From: Nonomuraea candida
GTDB lineage: Bacteria; Actinomycetota; Actinomycetes; Streptosporangiales; Streptosporangiaceae
Assembly (NCBI RefSeq): GCF_000725485.1
Contig: NZ_JOAG01000027.1
Coordinates: forward strand, 62,001-126,000
Length of the DNA: 64,000 bases
Direction: 5' to 3'
A program made the position numbers and the translations under genes. The notes beneath the pieces were generated by a model. The model was not told the origin of the DNA. It searched no databases and saw only the letters and a program-made list of their open reading frames with translations. Shown here piece by piece: positions 7,896-16,949 of the stretch. Within the stretch, counting starts at the first letter, position 1, and each line of letters begins with the position of its first letter.

Positions 7896-8814
7896 TCAGG
7901 ACGTCGATCACGAACACCAGCGTGCTGTTGCCCGGGATGCCCTGCTGGTCCTGCTTGCCGTAGCCGAGGTCCGGCGGGATGCTCATCACCACGCGGCTGC
8001 CGACCGGGATGCCGACCAGGCCCTTCTGCCAGCCCTGGATCACCTGGCCGAGCGGGAACTCGGCCGGCTCGCCCCGGTCCCAGCTCGAGTCGAACTGCTT
8101 GTCGGTGCCCCAGATCTTGCCCGTGTAGTGGACCGAGAGCGTCTGGTCGGCCGCCACCTTCGCGCCGCTGCCCTGGATGAGCGTCTTGACGACGAGCTCC
8201 TTGGGCGCCTTCTCGTCGGTCTTCGTGGTCAGCGTGGGCGCCTTGTCGCCGCCCGGGTTGTCCACCTTGACACCCTTGATCGTCTCGCCGGTCTCCTTGC
8301 CGGAGGCGGCCTTCGGCAGGGTGCCGACCACGTCGAACACGAACACCTTCGTCGGCTCGGCCGCCGGCGTGGCCGCCTGCCCCTGCGGGAGGGTGTCGTT
8401 GGCCAGCACGGCCAGCAGCCGCCCGCCCTGCTTGACCTTGGTCAGGCCCTCCTGCAGCACCTGCGGGATCTGCTGGTTGAGCGCGATCGTCTCCGGGGTC
8501 TTGGTGTCGTAGGACGAGCCCTGGGCGGCGTTGCCCTTGCCGTCCCAGTTGTAGACGGTCAGGTTGACGATCACCCGGTCGCCGGCCTTGACGTCGCCGC
8601 CGGTGCCCGGCTGGATCACCTCGTAGGACGACTTCGTCGCCGGGGAGCCGGAGGGGAAGGTCACCGTGGGCTTGGCGCCCACGTTCCCGGTGACCTTGAC
8701 TCCGGACGACCCGCCGGAGGCGGCGGTGCCGGTGTCGGCGCCGTCATCGGAGCCGCACGCGGCGGCGAACAAGATCAAGGGCACGGCGGCCAGTACGGCC
8801 AGAGCGCGGCGCAT
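7885..8814 (-). CDS. FKBP-type peptidyl-prolyl isomerase lipoprotein
   Basis: A 309-residue lipoprotein (lipobox FAAA-C20) with two FKBP units. The C-terminal one (about 205-309) is canonical: 'VHYTGKIWGTDKQFDSSW', 'GWQKGLVGIPVGSRVVMSIP', 'DLGYG'. The N-terminal one keeps the fold signature ('VNLTVYNWDGKG', 'VLQEGLTKVKQGGRLL') but lacks several aromatic pocket residues and may be a substrate-binding rather than catalytic unit. A GAGGGA ribosome-binding site precedes the ATG. It lies between pafA and the second FKBP gene. Confidence 0.92.
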   Translation of the reverse strand: MRRALAVLAAVPLILFAAACGSDDGADTGTAASGGSSGVKVTGNVGAKPTVTFPSGSPATKSSYEVIQPGTGGDVKAGDRVIVNLTVYNWDGKGNAAQGSSYDTKTPETIALNQQIPQVLQEGLTKVKQGGRLLAVLANDTLPQGQAATPAAEPTKVFVFDVVGTLPKAASGKETGETIKGVKVDNPGGDKAPTLTTKTDEKAPKELVVKTLIQGSGAKVAADQTLSVHYTGKIWGTDKQFDSSWDRGEPAEFPLGQVIQGWQKGLVGIPVGSRVVMSIPPDLGYGKQDQQGIPGNSTLVFVIDVLNAR

Positions 8815-9064
8815 GGAGTTCCCTCGGAAAAGACGTCAGATTCGCGTCACCTTACCCGACCCGGCGGTAGGGCCGAGGTAAACGCACGCCCACGTTCCCC
8901 GCAACCCGCCCCGACCAGCACCTTTCGCCCCGGCCACGACGCACCTGACACCACCCGGCCCGGCCCGGCGCCTTTCGGTTCGGCGGACACCTCCCGCGAC
9001 CGAGCCACCGCATCTCACATGCCGGGCCCGCAGACCGGCCCGCAGACCGGCCCACGGGCCGGGG

Positions 9065-10307
9065 TCACATGCCGGCGATCAGCTTGTCCACCCTCTCGTC
9101 CACGCTGCGGAACGGGTCCTTGCACAGCACCGTGCGCTGCGCCTGGTCGTTCAGCTTCAGATGCACCCAGTCGACGGTGAAGTCGTCTGCGGCGGCACCG
9201 ACTTGGCCTCGAAGATCTTCAGGTCGGACGCCACCCGCTCCACCGAGCCGCGCTTCTGCAGCAGGTAGTACAGGCCGCGCCTGCGGTGCACGTCGTGGTA
9301 GGCCAGGTCGAGCTGGGCCACCCGGGGCGAGGACAGCGGCAGGTCGTACTTGCGCCGTTGCCGGTGTCGACCGCCCGCAGGGTGCGCTCCCACAGCTCCA
9401 GCACCCGGTGGGCGATGGCGTCGCCGCCGCGGCGGTCGACGAAGTCCTTCGCCTTGGTCAGGTATTCCTGCTGGATCTCCAGGCTGGAGGCCTCGCGCCC
9501 GTTGGCCAGCCGGACCCGGCGCCTGCCGGTCATGTCGTGGGAGACCTCGCGGATGGCCCGGATCGGGTTCTCCAGCGACAGGTCGCGCATCACGGTGCCC
9601 GACTCGATCATGCGCAGCACCAGGTCGGTGGCGCCGACCTTGAGCAGCATGGTGGTCTCGCTCATGTTGGAGTCGCCCACGATGACGTGCAGGCGACGGA
9701 AGCGCTCGGCGTCGGCGTGCGGCTCGTCCCGGGTGTTGATGATCGGCCGGGACCGGGTGGTGGCGCTGGAGACGCCCTCCCAGATGTGCTCGGCCCGCTG
9801 GGAGACGCAGTAGACGGCGCCGCGCGGCGTCTGGAGCACCTTGCCCGCGCCGCACACGATCTGCCGGGTCACCAGGAACGGGATCAACACGTCCGCCAGC
9901 CGGCCGAACTCCCCGTGCCTGCCGACGAGGTAGTTCTCGTGGCAGCCGTAGGAGTTGCCGGCCGAGTCGGTGTTGTTCTTGAACAGATAGATGTCACCCG
10001 CGATGCCCTCTTCGCGCAGCCGCTTCTCGGCGTCCACGAGCAGGCCCTCAAGGATGCGCTCGCCCGCCTTGTCGTGGGTGACGAGTTCGATGACGTTGTC
10101 ACATTCGGGTGTTGCGTATTCAGGATGGCTGCCCACGTCGAGATAGAGACGTGCGCCGTTGCGGAGGAAGACGTTGCTCGATCGGCCCCAGGACACGACC
10201 CGCCGGAACAGGTAGCGCGCGACCTCGTCGGGGGACAGCCTGCGCTGGCCCCGGAACGTGCAGGTCACACCGTACTCGTTCTCCAGCCCGAAGATGCGAC
10301 GATCCAT
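9065..10307 (-). pseudogene. pafA: Pup-protein ligase PafA, disrupted by two internal deletions
   Basis: PafA attaches Pup to target lysines. The first three quarters are intact from the ATG at 10307: '[11 protein letters not shown]' (Mg-ATP site), '[12 protein letters not shown]' (D57), '[15 protein letters not shown]' and 'GDSNMSE'. After '...LRAVDTGN' (codon 9357-9359) about 61 bp are missing and the frame shifts; homology resumes as '[16 protein letters not shown]'. At 9184-9187, after 'KSVPPQT', about 55 more bp are missing and the frame shifts again into '[13 protein letters not shown]', ending 'DKLIAGM' at 9065. As read, translation from the normal start runs into a wrong frame and stops at 9219, losing the C-terminal domain. 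Deletion sizes are estimated by alignment to remembered family sequence. Sequencing or assembly error is possible. Confidence 0.85.
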
Positions 10308-10393
10308 CACCTCACACTATGCCCACGGATCGGCGAGCGGGAGGGATCTTCCCGGGTGTTTTCCCACCGGGTGCCCGTATGCCCGCTTCGTCC

Positions 10394-10420
10394 CCCGCGC
10401 CCGCCCCCACGGGGCGCGGG
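10394..10420 (-). terminator. GC-rich hairpin between the secreted-protein gene and pafA
   Basis: Perfect arms CCCGCGCC (10394-10401) and GGCGCGGG (10413-10420) lie 16 bp past the stop of the 174-residue secreted-protein gene and before the pafA start. No T-run. A plausible factor-assisted or attenuating terminator. Confidence 0.45.
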
Positions 10421-10435
10421 TCCCGCGGCGTCGCG

Positions 10436-10960
10436 TCAGGGGGTGTAGATCTCCTGAACCTGGACGATTTTCCCCTGGTGAACGGTGATGAGCGACGCCT
10501 GCCCGTGACGGCCGTGCCGCTTGATCAGCGTCTCCCTGGAGCAGCGCTTGGCGCCCAGGCCCGTCTTGCGGCTGACGGTGAGCTCCGTGGGCGTGGACTT
10601 GCACCCGTACGCGGACAGGTAGACCACGTCCTTGGCGATGGGCGAGGCGTAGGCCATGACGTCACCCTCCGGCGGGCCCACGAACCGGCCCTCGGTGTGG
10701 GTGCCCTTCTTCCACCGGATCGGCTCGTACTCGGCCACGCCGCCGCGCACGTACGTGATCTGGCCACGCAGGATGCCGTTGCGGCGGGAGTGGATGCGCT
10801 TGGTGAAGTCGTGCTTCGGGTCCGGCTGGAAGGTGGTGCCGAAGATCTTCGGCGCCTTGTACTTGGGATAGGCGGTGGCGGCTTCGGCGGCCACGCCGGA
10901 GCCGAGCATCACGGCCGCCGCGGCGCCCGCCGCGAGAAGGCCACGCAGGGAGGTGTTCAC
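10436..10960 (-). CDS. Secreted protein, unknown function
   Basis: A 174-residue protein with a signal peptide (about residues 1-28, cleavage near AEA-AT). The mature part is basic and Tyr/Lys-rich ('YPKYKAPKIFGTTFQPDPKH'), with two cysteines ('YGCKSTP', 'KRCSRETL') that could pair. No family recognised. The GTG at 10960 directly abuts a perfect 14-bp palindrome. It lies between prcA and pafA on the same strand, but hairpins on both sides suggest its own transcript. Confidence 0.7.
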   Translation of the reverse strand: MNTSLRGLLAAGAAAAVMLGSGVAAEAATAYPKYKAPKIFGTTFQPDPKHDFTKRIHSRRNGILRGQITYVRGGVAEYEPIRWKKGTHTEGRFVGPPEGDVMAYASPIAKDVVYLSAYGCKSTPTELTVSRKTGLGAKRCSRETLIKRHGRHGQASLITVHQGKIVQVQEIYTP

Positions 10961-10974
10961 GGATCTTAAGATCC
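10961..10974. promoter_or_regulatory. Perfect 14-bp palindrome at a start codon
   Basis: GGATCTTAAGATCC lies immediately 5' of the GTG of the 174-residue secreted protein (minus strand) and covers its Shine-Dalgarno region. It could be an operator or a translation-blocking hairpin. The AT core stands out from the local GC. Confidence 0.45.
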
Positions 10975-11158
10975 TCGGTCACCGGAAGGAGTTCGGGCAC
11001 GGCAGAGTGAAACAGGTCACATCCGCGGCACTCTCCCGCCCCGCCTGACCACCCGCGCCGATCACCACCTCCACCCCGCGACCGCCGCCCCGCGACCGGT
11101 GCCGCCGATCGCCCGGGCGCGGGAAACCTCCGGCTGGGGCGGGAGAGGTGGGAAACGG

Positions 11159-11191
11159 CGGCGGGGACCACCCGGTGAGCGGTCCCCGCCG
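11159..11191 (-). terminator. Terminator after prcBA
   Basis: Perfect 11-bp arms CGGCGGGGACC (11159-11169) and GGTCCCCGCCG (11181-11191), with an 11-nt loop, start 21 bp after the prcA stop. In the minus direction the stem is followed by CGTTTCCC, a weak T-run. It closes the prcB-prcA unit. Confidence 0.75.
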
Positions 11192-11211
11192 AAAAGCCCC
11201 TGTGCGCGCCC

Positions 11212-12093
11212 CTACAGCGGCGACGAGCCGTCGTCCACGTCGCCCTCGGGCCCGGTGGGCGGCAGCGCGCCGCCGGACCCCGCAGAGCCGCCGGAGGCGG
11301 CCGGGCCCCCGGCGCCACCCGAGCCCCCGGCACCCTCGGTGCCTCCCGTGCCGCCCGCTTCGCCTGCGTCGCCGGACGACGGGGGCGTGGCGGCGGGCGG
11401 GGTCGTGGTCTGGGCGAGCAGCCGCTCCAGCCGCGCCCCGGTCAGCCGGAGGAACTTGCGGTGCTCCCGGTTGCGGTCGAGCACCGCCACCTCAAGCTGC
11501 CCCACCGGCGGCCGCTCCCCGCCCGGCTCGGTCAGCGCCGTCAGCGCCACCTCCAGCGCGTCGGCCAGCGACATCGACTCGCGGTAACGCTCCTTCAGCC
11601 GGCCCGACACCGCCTCGGCCTGGCCGCCCATGGCCGCGAAGCCGTGCTCGTCGAAGACCGACCCGTCGAAGGTCAGCCGGTAGATGGCGTCGCCCTCCCG
11701 GGTGTCGCCCACCTCGGCGACCACGACCTCCACCTCCAGCGACTTGATCGACTCGGTGAAGATGCGGCCGAGGTTGGAGGCGTAGAGGTTGGCCAGGCCA
11801 CGGCCGGTCACGTCGGAGCGGTCGTAGGTGTAGCCGTTGATGTCGGCGTAGCGGATGCCGCCGAGGCGCAGCTCCTCGAACTCGTTGTAGCGGCCCACGG
11901 CCGCGAACCCGATGCGGTCGTAGATCTCGCTGATCTTGTGCAGCGCCCGCGACGGGTTGGGCGCGACGAACAGGATGCCGTCCACGTACTGCAGCACGAC
12001 GACGGACCGGCCCCGCGCGATGCCCTTACGCGCGTAGTCGGCCTTGTCCCGCATGATCTGCTCGGGGGACGCATATCCGAAAGGCATGGACAC
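11212..12093 (-). CDS. prcA: 20S proteasome alpha subunit PrcA with Gly/Ser-rich C-terminal tail
   Basis: Alpha-ring subunit of the actinobacterial 20S proteasome; it gates substrate entry and docks the Mpa C-terminus. Conserved blocks are 'FGYASPEQIMRDKADYARKG', 'GRSVVVLQYVDGILFVA' and 'RYNEFEELR'. The proteasome fold ends near residue 235. It is followed by about 55 residues of Gly/Ser/Ala/Pro linker ('GGTGGTEGAGGSGGAGG') ending 'DVDDGSSPL', so the 293-residue protein is longer than the usual ~250. I chose the GTG at 12093 because AGGA lies 9 bp upstream; the ATG at 12087 is possible. It follows prcB after 15 bp. Confidence 0.96.
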   Translation of the reverse strand: MSMPFGYASPEQIMRDKADYARKGIARGRSVVVLQYVDGILFVAPNPSRALHKISEIYDRIGFAAVGRYNEFEELRLGGIRYADINGYTYDRSDVTGRGLANLYASNLGRIFTESIKSLEVEVVVAEVGDTREGDAIYRLTFDGSVFDEHGFAAMGGQAEAVSGRLKERYRESMSLADALEVALTALTEPGGERPPVGQLEVAVLDRNREHRKFLRLTGARLERLLAQTTTPPAATPPSSGDAGEAGGTGGTEGAGGSGGAGGPAASGGSAGSGGALPPTGPEGDVDDGSSPL

Positions 12094-12108
12094 GTGTGGT
12101 GGTCCTTT

Positions 12109-12957
12109 CTAGCGCAGCGGGGCGATGGGGCCGTCGGGCGAGATCATGCGGGCGTCGAGCATCTGCTGCACGTATCCCGAGACCTGCTCCTCGGTCAGGC
12201 GGCGGAAACCGTCAGCGTCGATCACCGACACGATGGGCCAGATCTTCCTGGTCACGTCGGGCCCGCCGGTCGCCGAGTCGTCGTCGGCCGCGTCATAGAG
12301 CGCCTGGATCAGCGTCATCGCCATGTCGTCGGCCGACGCGCCGTCGCGATAGAGCTTCTTCAGCGACCCGCGCGCGAAGATCGAACCCGACCCGATCGCG
12401 TCGAACCTCTCCCGCTCATAAGGCCCGCCCGCCACGTCGTAGCTGAAGATGCGCCCCTCATCCTTGTCCGGGTCATAGGCGGCGAACAGCGGCACCACCA
12501 CCAGCCCCTGCATCGCCATGCCCAGGTTGCCCCTGATCATGGTCGCCAGCCGGTTGGCCTTGCCCTGGACCGACATCGACCGGCCCTCGACCTTCTCGTA
12601 GTGCTCCAGCTCGACCCGGTAGAGGCGGGCGAACTCCAGGCCCGTGCTGGCCGTGCCCGCGATGCCCATGCACGAGTAGTCGTCGGCGCGGAACACCTTC
12701 TCCACGTCACGCTGCGAGATGATGTTGCCCGACGTCGCCCGCCGGTCGCCCGCCATGACCACGCCCCCGGCGAAGGTGGCGGCCACGATCGTGGTCGCGT
12801 GCGGAACCTGGTCGCCGATCGGGGTGGCCAGCACCTCGTCCCGCCGTGGCAACAAGTCAGGCGCGTACGAGCTGACGAACTCCGTGAACGAGGAACTTCC
12901 GGTGTTATGGAAAATCTGGTTCACCAAGCCGGCGGGCAGATCCCTGTGCGATGCCAC
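12109..12957 (-). CDS. prcB: 20S proteasome beta subunit PrcB
   Basis: Catalytic subunit of the 20S proteasome. The 282-residue precursor has a 54-residue propeptide. Autocleavage is expected before Thr55 in '[12 protein letters not shown]', which exposes the N-terminal nucleophile. '[18 protein letters not shown]' supplies the conserved Asp/Arg/Lys-region residues, and '[24 protein letters not shown]' follows. The GTG at 12957 has GGAGGGA 5 bp upstream. It starts the prcBA unit but, unlike the usual dop-pup-(endonuclease)-prcBA layout, is separated from pup by about 5 kb of other genes. Confidence 0.97.
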   Translation of the reverse strand: MASHRDLPAGLVNQIFHNTGSSSFTEFVSSYAPDLLPRRDEVLATPIGDQVPHATTIVAATFAGGVVMAGDRRATSGNIISQRDVEKVFRADDYSCMGIAGTASTGLEFARLYRVELEHYEKVEGRSMSVQGKANRLATMIRGNLGMAMQGLVVVPLFAAYDPDKDEGRIFSYDVAGGPYERERFDAIGSGSIFARGSLKKLYRDGASADDMAMTLIQALYDAADDDSATGGPDVTRKIWPIVSVIDADGFRRLTEEQVSGYVQQMLDARMISPDGPIAPLR

Positions 12958-13253
12958 GCGACTCCCTCCAAACGTTCAGTGTTCCTAGGGCGACCCTACT
13001 CATGTTGGGTTGCTGTCTGCACTTCCCACGATCAGCTCACGGCGAACCACCCTCGACCCAAGCGCCAGAAATGCCACCAATAGCCGCTGCCGCGGTAGAC
13101 AGCCCCGTTCAAAGGGCCGCGGTGCAACGGGCGGCGCCCGGAGGACCGTACTCACAGGCCAGGTTCGCGGGCCGTGCGCAAGTCATTCCTTTACGCCCGC
13201 CACCACCCATGCGATGGTCGATGTGTCTGCACGTCCCGAACGGGAGGCCGGCC

Positions 13254-14633
13254 ATGCGACTCCCCGCGCGACTCCCCCGCAGGCCCGCCCTGATCGGGGC
13301 CATCGCCCTGCTCGCCCTCACCTCCTGCGGCACCGGCGGCGGCGCCGACGACGGCGGCATCGGCCTCACCATCGCGGCCAACGCCATCGAAGGCGGTAAG
13401 AACTCCGAGACCGCCCAATGGATCAAGCAATGGGTGATCCCCGAGTTCGAGAAGACCCACCCCGGCGTCAAGGTGCTCTTCCGGCCCAGCGGCGTCGACG
13501 ACGAGCAGTACAAGACCAGGATCTCCCTCGACCTCAAGTCCAGGACCGGCGCCGACGTCATCGACGTCGACGGCATCTGGGTCGGCGAGTTCGCCCAGGC
13601 CGGCTACGTCAAACCCCTCACCGACGTCGGCGGCCCCGCCGTCGACACATGGGAGGGCTGGGCCCAGATCCCCCAGGCCGTCCAGGGCCTGGGCGTCTTC
13701 GACGGCAAGAAGTACGGCCTGCCCCAGGGCACCGACGGCCGCGTCCTGTTCTACAACAAGACCCTGTTCAAGAAGGCCGGCCTGCCCGAGACCTGGCAGC
13801 CCACCAGCTGGCAGGAGATCATCGACGCCGGCGGCAAGCTCAAAGCCGCCGGAGTGCCCACCCCCATCCAGATCAACGCCGGCACCGCCATGGGCGAGGC
13901 CACCACCATGCAGGGCGTGCTGCCCCTCCTCGCCGGCGCCGGAGCCGAGATCTACGCCGGCGGCAAATGGACCGGCGACTCCCAGGCCATGAAGGACGTG
14001 CTCACCTTCTACCGCCAGATCTACGGCGGCGGCGGCCTCGGCGACCCCAAGCTCCAGCAGGAGGCCAAAGGCCGCGACAAGTCCTTCACCCAGTTCGCCG
14101 CCGGCAAGATCGGCATCCTCGCCGAGAGCGACTACTTCTGGCGCGCCGTCGTCGAACCCCGCACCGGCGTCGCCCCCATGAAAGACCGCAACGAAGCCGT
14201 CGGCTACGCCAAGATCCCCGCCAGGGAACCCGGCGCCGGCATCCGCGGCCAGGACTTCGTCAGCATGTCAGGCGGCGCCGTACGCGTCCTGAACCCCTTC
14301 TCCAAGCACCCCCGGCTCGCCTGGGAGCTGCTCGCCTTCATGCACTCGGCCGACGCCACCAAGGCCCAGCTCGCCGGCCAGACCCGCATCAGCGCCCGCA
14401 CCGACGTCAACGACCAGGTCCTCACCGTCGACCCCATGCTCAAGTACATCGCCGACGAGGTGCTCCCCCTCACCGCCTACCGGCCCGGCCTGGCCGTCTA
14501 CCCGCAGGTGTCCACCGCGCTGCAGGAGGCGACCGCCGCCGTCGTCAGCGGCGAGAGCCCCGACCGGGCCGCCGCCGCCTACCGCGGCGAACTCGAGGAA
14601 CTCGTCGGTGGCGCGGCCAACATCGCCGGCTGA
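13254..14633 (+). CDS. Sugar ABC transporter substrate-binding lipoprotein (CUT1 family)
   Basis: Extracellular solute-binding protein of 459 residues. Signal peptide with lipobox LTS-C; mature family-1 solute-binding fold with 'EFEKTHPGVKVLFRPSG', 'GLPQGTDGRVLFYNKTLFKKAGL', 'SWQEIIDAGGKLK' and 'FAAGKIGI'. The ATG at 13254 follows GGGAGG by 6-7 bp. Family members bind mono-, di- or oligosaccharides; the substrate cannot be told from sequence. A partner ATPase follows at 14760, but no permease gene lies between them, which CUT1 systems require. Confidence 0.92.
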   Translation: MRLPARLPRRPALIGAIALLALTSCGTGGGADDGGIGLTIAANAIEGGKNSETAQWIKQWVIPEFEKTHPGVKVLFRPSGVDDEQYKTRISLDLKSRTGADVIDVDGIWVGEFAQAGYVKPLTDVGGPAVDTWEGWAQIPQAVQGLGVFDGKKYGLPQGTDGRVLFYNKTLFKKAGLPETWQPTSWQEIIDAGGKLKAAGVPTPIQINAGTAMGEATTMQGVLPLLAGAGAEIYAGGKWTGDSQAMKDVLTFYRQIYGGGGLGDPKLQQEAKGRDKSFTQFAAGKIGILAESDYFWRAVVEPRTGVAPMKDRNEAVGYAKIPAREPGAGIRGQDFVSMSGGAVRVLNPFSKHPRLAWELLAFMHSADATKAQLAGQTRISARTDVNDQVLTVDPMLKYIADEVLPLTAYRPGLAVYPQVSTALQEATAAVVSGESPDRAAAAYRGELEELVGGAANIAG

Positions 14634-14763
14634 CGCCGCCGAACCCGCCGCACCCAGGCTCGACCTCATCCCCGCCCGCTCCCCGAGGCGCACCCTGCCC
14701 GCCGTCGCGATGGACCCGCCCGTCTCCCGGCGCCACGGCTTCCACGGAGGGATCAAACGGTGA
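14608..14763 (+). pseudogene. 51-codon coupled ORF, possible fusion scar of two deleted sugar permeases
   Basis: This ORF starts at a GTG (14608) inside the end of the binding-protein gene and ends in a TGA (14761-14763) overlapping the GTG of the ATPase. These are exactly the coupled positions that the malF/malG-type permease genes occupy in CUT1 operons. Its first 34 residues (AEPAAPRLDLIPARSPRRTLPAVA...) resemble the basic cytosolic N-terminus preceding TM1 of the first permease. Its last residues (SRRHGFHGGIKR) resemble the short C-terminus of the second. I infer an in-frame deletion joining the two; chance coding is the alternative. Confidence 0.35.
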
Positions 14764-15848
14764 TCACCCTGCACCGCCTCACCAAGATCTTCCCCGGCGG
14801 GGTCCACGCCCTCGACGACATCACCCTCACCATCGCCGACGGCGAGTTCTTCGCCCTCCTCGGCCCCTCCGGCTGCGGCAAGACCACCCTCCTGCGCACC
14901 GTCGCCGGACTGGAGACCCCCACCCGCGGCCGCGTCCACATCAACGACACCGACGTCACCGCACTCCCCCCGGGCCGGCGCGACGTCGCCATGGTCTTCC
15001 AGGACTACGCGATCTTCCCCCACATGGACGTCGCCGCCAACATCGCCTACCCCCTGCGGATCAAGAAGGTCCCCCGCGCCCGCCGCGCCGCCAAAGCCGC
15101 CGACGTCGCCGCCCGCCTCAGCCTCACCGACCTCCTCCACCGCCGGCCCGCCGAACTCTCCGGCGGCCAGCAGCAACGCGTCGCCCTCGCCCGCGCCATC
15201 GCCTGCCACCCCGCCGCCTTCCTCTTCGACGAACCCCTCTCCAACCTCGACGCCCGCCTCCGCCTCGAAGCCCGCACCTTCCTCAAACGACTCCAGCGCG
15301 AACTCGCCGTCACCACCGTCTTCGTCACCCACGACCAGGCCGAAGCCCTCGCCCTCGCCGACCGCATCGCCGTCATGTCCACCGGCCGCATGATCCAGAT
15401 CGGCACCCCCGCCGACATCTTCCACCGCCCCGCCACCACCTTCGTCGCCTCCTTCATCGGCTCCACCCCCATGAACCTCCTCCCCGCCCGCCTCACCGCC
15501 ACCGCCCTCCACGTCGCCGGCGCCACGCTCCCCCTCCCCCCGCCCTCCGGCGGCCGGACCCCCCTCACCCCCGACGACCACCTCACCTACGGCGTACGCC
15601 CCGAATACCTCGACCTCACCACCACCCACAGACCCGACGCCTTCCCCGGCGCTGTCTCCGTCCTGGAGAACCTCGGCACCCACACCCTCGTCACCCTCGA
15701 AACCCCCGCCACCCTCGAAACCCCCGCCACCCTCATCCAGGCCGTCGTCCCCGAAGGCGCCGAACCAGCCCTCGGCACCCCCGCCTGGGCCGTCCCCCGC
15801 CGCGCCCTCCTCTACCGCGACCACACCCTCCACACCGCCATCGGCTGA
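14760..15848 (+). CDS. Sugar ABC transporter ATP-binding protein (CUT1/UgpC-MsiK type)
   Basis: ATPase of a carbohydrate importer, 362 residues. Walker A GPSGCGKTT (about 35-43), Q-loop 'MVFQDYAIFPHM', signature 'LSGGQQQRVALARA', Walker B 'AFLFDEPLSNLD' and H-loop 'VFVTHDQAEALAL', then a C-terminal TOBE/MalK-like regulatory region. That region carries a short internal repeat (TLETPATLETPATL; 18-bp DNA repeat near 15710). The GTG at 14760 overlaps the preceding TGA. MsiK-like ATPases can serve several importers, so it may work with permeases elsewhere. Confidence 0.93.
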   Translation: MITLHRLTKIFPGGVHALDDITLTIADGEFFALLGPSGCGKTTLLRTVAGLETPTRGRVHINDTDVTALPPGRRDVAMVFQDYAIFPHMDVAANIAYPLRIKKVPRARRAAKAADVAARLSLTDLLHRRPAELSGGQQQRVALARAIACHPAAFLFDEPLSNLDARLRLEARTFLKRLQRELAVTTVFVTHDQAEALALADRIAVMSTGRMIQIGTPADIFHRPATTFVASFIGSTPMNLLPARLTATALHVAGATLPLPPPSGGRTPLTPDDHLTYGVRPEYLDLTTTHRPDAFPGAVSVLENLGTHTLVTLETPATLETPATLIQAVVPEGAEPALGTPAWAVPRRALLYRDHTLHTAIG

Positions 15849-15866
15849 CCCGCCATACTGGACACC

Positions 15867-16907
15867 ATGGCCGCCAGGGACTGGATCCTCCACGTGGACC
15901 TCGACCAGTTCATCGCAGCGGTCGAACTCCTGCGCCACCCCGAACTCCGCGGCAGACCCGTCGTCGTCGGCGGCTCCGGCGACCCCACCCAGCCCCGCAC
16001 CGTCGCCGCCACCGCCACCTACGAAGCCCGCGCCCACGGCATCCACTCCGGCATGCCCCTGCGCACCGCCCACCGGCGCTGCCCCGACGCCGTCTTCCTC
16101 CCCAGCGACCCGCCCGCCTACGAGGCCGCCTCAGCCCGCGTCATGGCCGTCCTGAACGAGTTCCCCGTCCGCGTCGAAGTCTGGGGCTGGGACGAAGCCT
16201 TCCTCGGCGCCACCACCGACGACCCCGAAGCCCTCGCCGCCGACCTGCAGCACGCCGTACGCACCCGCACCCACCTCGACTGCTCCATCGGCATCGGCGA
16301 CAACAAACACCAGGCCAAACTCGCCTCAGGCCTCGCCAAACCCGCCGGAATCCACCGCCTCACCAGCGACAACTGGGCCCAGACCATGAACGACCGCCCC
16401 ACCGACGCGCTCTGGGGCATCGGCGCCAAGATCTCCAAGAAGCTCGCCGCACTCGGCCTGCACACCGTCGCCCAGCTCGCCGCCGCCGACCCCGCCGAGC
16501 TGGCCCGCCACTTCGGCCCCACCAACGGCCCCTGGTACCGCTACCTCGCCCTCGGCAAAGGCGAAGCCGAAGTCGTCACCACCCCCTGGATCGCCCGCGG
16601 CCACAGCCGCGAGACCACCTTCCGGCACGACCTCACCGACCGCGACGCCATCGCCCGCCACATCACCGGCCTCGCCGAACACGTCGCCCGCGACGCCGCC
16701 GAAGCCTGCCGCGACATCGCCCGCGTCTCCGTGAAAGTCCGCACCACGCCGTTCCTCACCCGCACCCGGCAGGCCAGACTCGACGCCCCCACCACCGACC
16801 CCGCCACGGTCGCCCGCACGGCCCTGAACCTCCTCGACCGCCACGACCTCACCCGCCCCGTCCGCCTCCTCGGCGTGGCCGTCGAATACACCATGCCCAA
16901 GACCTGA
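15867..16907 (+). CDS. dinB: Y-family DNA polymerase IV (DinB)
   Basis: Error-prone translesion polymerase of 346 residues. Palm residues: 'HVDLDQFIAAVE' (D11, D13) and 'VWGWDEAFLG' (acidic pair). The finger motif is 'ARAHGIHSGMPLRTA', the thumb HhH is 'LWGIGAKISKKLAALGLHTVAQLA', and a little-finger domain completes it. It differs from the E. coli form in having WGWDEA instead of SIDEA, a common actinobacterial variant. No terminal beta-clamp QxxLF motif is obvious. It starts 18 bp after the ABC ATPase gene and may be co-transcribed; convergent with the endonuclease gene. Confidence 0.92.
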   Translation: MAARDWILHVDLDQFIAAVELLRHPELRGRPVVVGGSGDPTQPRTVAATATYEARAHGIHSGMPLRTAHRRCPDAVFLPSDPPAYEAASARVMAVLNEFPVRVEVWGWDEAFLGATTDDPEALAADLQHAVRTRTHLDCSIGIGDNKHQAKLASGLAKPAGIHRLTSDNWAQTMNDRPTDALWGIGAKISKKLAALGLHTVAQLAAADPAELARHFGPTNGPWYRYLALGKGEAEVVTTPWIARGHSRETTFRHDLTDRDAIARHITGLAEHVARDAAEACRDIARVSVKVRTTPFLTRTRQARLDAPTTDPATVARTALNLLDRHDLTRPVRLLGVAVEYTMPKT

Positions 16908-16949
16908 ACCCCGCCAGGCACCACGAACCCCCGGAATCACCCGGAACGA

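Noticed and set aside
13254..15848. Complete sugar importer
   Set aside because: No permease coding sequence between or beside the binding protein and ATPase; only a 51-codon ORF.
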